Shown piece by piece: positions 61,523 through 64,000 of a stretch of DNA of 64,000 bases. The notes under the pieces were generated by a model. The model searched no databases, was not told the DNA's origin, and saw nothing but the letters and a program-made list of their open reading frames with translations. The translations under genes and the position numbers were made by a program. Source of the DNA: Kordia sp. (GTDB lineage Bacteria; Bacteroidota; Bacteroidia; Flavobacteriales; Flavobacteriaceae); NCBI RefSeq assembly GCF_022447245.1, contig NZ_JAKVBC010000014.1, positions 55,320-119,319 of the forward strand. Direction: 5' to 3'. Every line of letters begins with the position of its first letter. Positions within the stretch are counted from its first letter, which is position 1.

Positions 61523-63568
61523 TCAGACTACCTTTTTTTTTTTACATACTTGCTGTATCTTTCCTCCAGGTATAAACTTATAGCCTTTCTTTAACTGTCC
61601 ATTCTTATTGATTCCCTCGCACTTCACTCTATTGGTACACATACTTCGTTTAGGAAGTGATAAGCCAACTAACTCAGGTTCAATTTTTACTGAAGGTTTT
61701 TCAATATACTTCGTTAATGCTTTTTTAGCATTTACAATTTCATCATACAAACGATTGCCTTTTTCAACGCGATCTTTTGCAATGGCATTTTCAATTCTTT
61801 TTAACAGACGCGTTGCTTTTTCAACATCTGGCTTGTAACCTTGCATAAGAATGAATGAATTAAGCAATCCAATTGCGGTATTTATCTTCTGGCTACCAAC
61901 ATATTTTTCAATGTCATGGTAAAGCTTCTTGTCTTTAAATTCCGTAATAGTAACATTGTTTTTGCTAGGGTTTTTCAACTCTGGTTTAATGACCTCAAAT
62001 AGCGCAATTATCTTTTTGTTGACTTTGGTAAATAAGTCTGCATCTAGACTTGTCTTACGTACCTTTCGGTGTAATGCTGCCTTTTGAAACGCATTGTAAA
62101 GCAATTGAACTTTTCTGAAGGAAATATTTTCAGGCTTCTTTAACATATTAAAAAAACGACGAATGAGTTTGTATTCCTCCGAATAATGATCAACTGTTTT
62201 TATATCTACATTTTTTTCAACTTTTTTGACATTTTTCTTTGATTTACTTTTAGTTTTTGGAATAATAGAATATAATTCTGGATGTTTTTTTCTTAAAATA
62301 TTTTCTAATTTATCTACCTTAAAATAAAAATCAAGCTCAACATTTTCATGCTTAACAAGCTCATCTATAGATACAATTCCTAATCCTGCATTCTGATAAT
62401 CTCCATTTAATATCACATAAGCGAAAAATTCATTTTTTTTATCATTAATATCAAGAATATACCAATGTGACCCTCCATGGAAATAATGTGCGTGAACAAT
62501 CATATTTTTTCCTTTGTCTTTTTTTGGAATTGATTCTAATTCTTTTTCAAGTCTTAAAATCACATCATCTAATTCTTGCTTATTTTGCTCTATAAGAAGC
62601 TGTTGCTGATGATTAGGTATTAATTTTTTTACAAAAATCGTATTATTTAATTGCTCTTGTATTGATATCCTATCATTAATCATTTTCTTTTCAGATTTAG
62701 TTTTTTTAGTAAAGCTTAAAAGCCTATTTACAGTGTAAATTGCGTTTTCAGTATGCTTACGAGTCCAACACCTCCAATTTGGTGACCACCTAAATCCTTT
62801 TGATTTAAGTTCTTTTATTATCTCTTTTTTTGGTTTTTCATCATGAAAAATTTTTACTCGGTCATCTTCAATAGTAACATATCCTCCTTCAAATTCAATA
62901 TCTTCCCAAGTAGATTTTCTTTCAATTCTAGACTGCATTATTTTCACTTTTTCTTCAGTTCGTTTGATAGTTGCGTTATTGTTAGTAAGAACAAATGATG
63001 GAATTTTCAGCTCTTTCCAGTGACCTCCTAATTTTAAAAGGTGTTTTTCCTGAAAGCCTAATTCAAGTAAATATTTAGTCAATTCAGGGATATTGTCTAT
63101 TTTACTTTTTCTGGCTGCTTTATTGATTTCTTTATATTCAATTTGATCAATTTTAAGTTCTTCAAGTCTCTTCTCTGCAATTTCTAATTCATCTTCTGGA
63201 CTTTTTGTTGGAACGCGATTTACAGCTTTGAAATACTTTGTTCTCCATTTTTCAAAATCATTATATGCTCCATCTGCCCAATTAGAGTATTTTTGCGCAC
63301 GTCTTACAGGAAAATTAGAAGGTCCTGTAATCATTGAAGAAATACAACGAGACTTTGCGCTCATCCATTTAGAAAATTTTTCAATGAATTTTGCTTTATA
63401 ATTACCTTGTTTTTCTCCTAAAAGTTTTAAATCTTCTTCCAAGACTTTTGAATAACTTTTAACATAGTCTATTGCGCGTCTTTCTGGTGAAAATGACGTG
63501 CCTTGATGAGCTCTGTAACATAAATCATATAAATCACCAAGTATGTATTTATTTAAATCTTGTTTCAT
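61523..63568 (-). CDS. Large polyvalent mobile-element protein, 681 aa
   Basis: The product contains segments typical of polyvalent proteins of phages and conjugative elements. A 'KSKGFRWSPNWRCWTRK' motif (near 245-262) is of the type found beside DUF3560/LPD domains. A DUF2958-like segment is near 355-420 (GSHWYILDINDKKNEFFAYV, then GLGIVSIDELVKHENVELDF). The N-terminal 180 residues are helical and basic. The C-terminus has a small Cys motif (RSMCTNRVKCEGIN) and ends in a Lys run encoded by A11. Such proteins are thought to enter the new host with the DNA and protect or process it. The end of the frame coincides with a dnaX-type slippery site leading into the ATPase frame. Confidence 0.65.
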   Translation of the reverse strand: MKQDLNKYILGDLYDLCYRAHQGTSFSPERRAIDYVKSYSKVLEEDLKLLGEKQGNYKAKFIEKFSKWMSAKSRCISSMITGPSNFPVRRAQKYSNWADGAYNDFEKWRTKYFKAVNRVPTKSPEDELEIAEKRLEELKIDQIEYKEINKAARKSKIDNIPELTKYLLELGFQEKHLLKLGGHWKELKIPSFVLTNNNATIKRTEEKVKIMQSRIERKSTWEDIEFEGGYVTIEDDRVKIFHDEKPKKEIIKELKSKGFRWSPNWRCWTRKHTENAIYTVNRLLSFTKKTKSEKKMINDRISIQEQLNNTIFVKKLIPNHQQQLLIEQNKQELDDVILRLEKELESIPKKDKGKNMIVHAHYFHGGSHWYILDINDKKNEFFAYVILNGDYQNAGLGIVSIDELVKHENVELDFYFKVDKLENILRKKHPELYSIIPKTKSKSKKNVKKVEKNVDIKTVDHYSEEYKLIRRFFNMLKKPENISFRKVQLLYNAFQKAALHRKVRKTSLDADLFTKVNKKIIALFEVIKPELKNPSKNNVTITEFKDKKLYHDIEKYVGSQKINTAIGLLNSFILMQGYKPDVEKATRLLKRIENAIAKDRVEKGNRLYDEIVNAKKALTKYIEKPSVKIEPELVGLSLPKRSMCTNRVKCEGINKNGQLKKGYKFIPGGKIQQVCKKKKVV
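61531..61546 (-). promoter_or_regulatory. Putative -1 frameshift site (A-AAA-AAG in an A11 run)
   Basis: On the coding strand TGT is followed by eleven A and GG. The zero frame reads AAA AAA AAA AAG GTA GTC TGA. The heptamer A-AAA-AAG is the slippery site of dnaX. A -1 slip continues as GGT AGT CTG AAT CAG into the ATPase frame. The long A run could also cause transcriptional slippage. Confidence 0.55.
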
Positions 63569-63591
63569 TTTATTTTAAGTAATAATTTATT

Positions 63592-64000
63592 TTAAACATC
63601 AATCACCATTCGTTTACCTAGGACATTTAATACAAATTTCAATGCTAAATTTTGTGGGTTGTATAAAGTCTCAATGTTATTTATATTATTTAATATTCCA
63701 GAAGTTGGCACATTGTATTTCATAAAAGGTAGTATATAACTGCTCTGAGGTTGTATTTCTATTTCAGAAATATCTGCCTGAGCCATACCTAAAAATTGTC
63801 CGTCAATAGTAAATACTTCTACACTTTTAAGTTCAACACTTGAGTATGTGTTTAGAGTCAGTGAATTTTGAGTTGGATTTATTATTTCTAACTGAGCTTC
63901 AAATTGAATTCTTTGAATATTAATGTCAAAATTCCGAATCCCCACAATGTTAACTCGTAAGTTGTTTAAAATAGCTATTACACTATTGTACTTTCTTTTT
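63592..64000 (-). CDS. LEA/WHy-like beta-sandwich protein, 5' end outside window
   Basis: The frame is open to the window edge, so the GTG at 63945 is probably internal. Upstream codons continue sensibly (KYNSVIAILNNLRVNIVGIR). The visible part resembles LEA type 2/WHy domains: IQFEAQLEIINPTQNSLTL, VEVFTIDGQFLGMAQADI and YILPFMKYNVPTSGILN. Small LEA-like proteins are found as minor structural genes in Bacteroidota phage-type elements. It is 23 bases upstream of the polyvalent-protein gene and so belongs to the same minus-strand operon. Confidence 0.55.
   Translation of the reverse strand, partial: KRKYNSVIAILNNLRVNIVGIRNFDINIQRIQFEAQLEIINPTQNSLTLNTYSSVELKSVEVFTIDGQFLGMAQADISEIEIQPQSSYILPFMKYNVPTSGILNNINNIETLYNPQNLALKFVLNVLGKRMVIDV

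Noticed and set aside
36194..64000. Complete tailed prophage
   Set aside because: No terminase, portal, capsid, tail tube, tape measure, integrase or holin could be recognised; only tail-fibre-like and mobile-element-type genes are present, and a tRNA with its own promoter separates the two blocks.
1..64000. CRISPR array
   Set aside because: I saw no regularly spaced short repeats with unique spacers and no Cas-like protein.

Overview
The window is AT-rich DNA from a member of the Bacteroidota, almost certainly a marine-type flavobacterium. A Kordia-like genus is my guess from recollection of similar gene sets; no search was run. The evidence is: type IX secretion C-terminal sorting domains, the pairing of a type III with a type II glutamine synthetase, double-glycine natural-product precursor peptides with the leader pattern LxLxK(K/R)xxI/V, and promoters of the Bacteroidota form TTG-N19-TATATTTG (before the tRNA and before blaI).

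Region 1 (1-7.3 kb) is an accessory zone: the tail of an AraC-type regulator, two small unknown genes, debris of an IS3-family element, and what looks like the remains of a diversity-generating retroelement (a C-type-lectin-fold target gene plus a truncated Avd-like gene, with no reverse transcriptase visible). Two T9SS-sorted surface proteins follow, one built from six repeats of about 120 residues. Region 2 (7.4-20.1 kb) is mostly core metabolism and housekeeping: a fused acyl-CoA mutase of the IcmF type, a PqqB-like MBL-fold lipoprotein, an alpha/beta hydrolase, a DUF4197 lipoprotein, a cobalamin/metal-binding receptor, pyrF and prfA. Within it lie an AHH-type nuclease and a PG-binding/M15 peptidase, both without signal peptides, which look like cargo effectors, and a secreted-protein pseudogene with five in-frame stops. 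A candidate small RNA sits just before the receptor gene.

Region 3 (20.2-36.1 kb) mixes core genes (a DUF5777/OB-fold/YceI/cytochrome operon, MsrA-like, PurM-like, GNAT, the two glutamine synthetases, a CaCA antiporter, a BlaI/M56 pair) with six scattered GG-leader precursor peptide genes: three intact on the plus strand, one intact on the minus strand, two broken. No modifying enzyme or C39 transporter is visible near them. The BlaI gene has three 16-bp operators at exact 20-bp spacing over its promoter.

Region 4 (36.2-59.3 kb) is the most unusual part: a minus-strand operon of six genes, read as 797, 1162, 2887, 1397, 1111 and 267 residues. None of the products has a signal peptide, membrane anchor or sorting domain. 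The last resembles phage tail fibres; the others carry PG-binding-like, SH3-like, beta-propeller-like, Ig-like and Fn3-like segments. They look like parts of a large phage-tail-related or otherwise undescribed particle.

Region 5 (59.8-64.0 kb) holds a conserved 50-residue gene, a tRNA-Arg(ACG) with an unusual A19-U56 pair, and beyond the tRNA 3' end the edge of a probable mobile element or phage: an HExxH protein, a P-loop ATPase, a large polyvalent protein and an LEA-like protein. The polyvalent protein and the ATPase are joined across a dnaX-type A-AAA-AAG slippery site.
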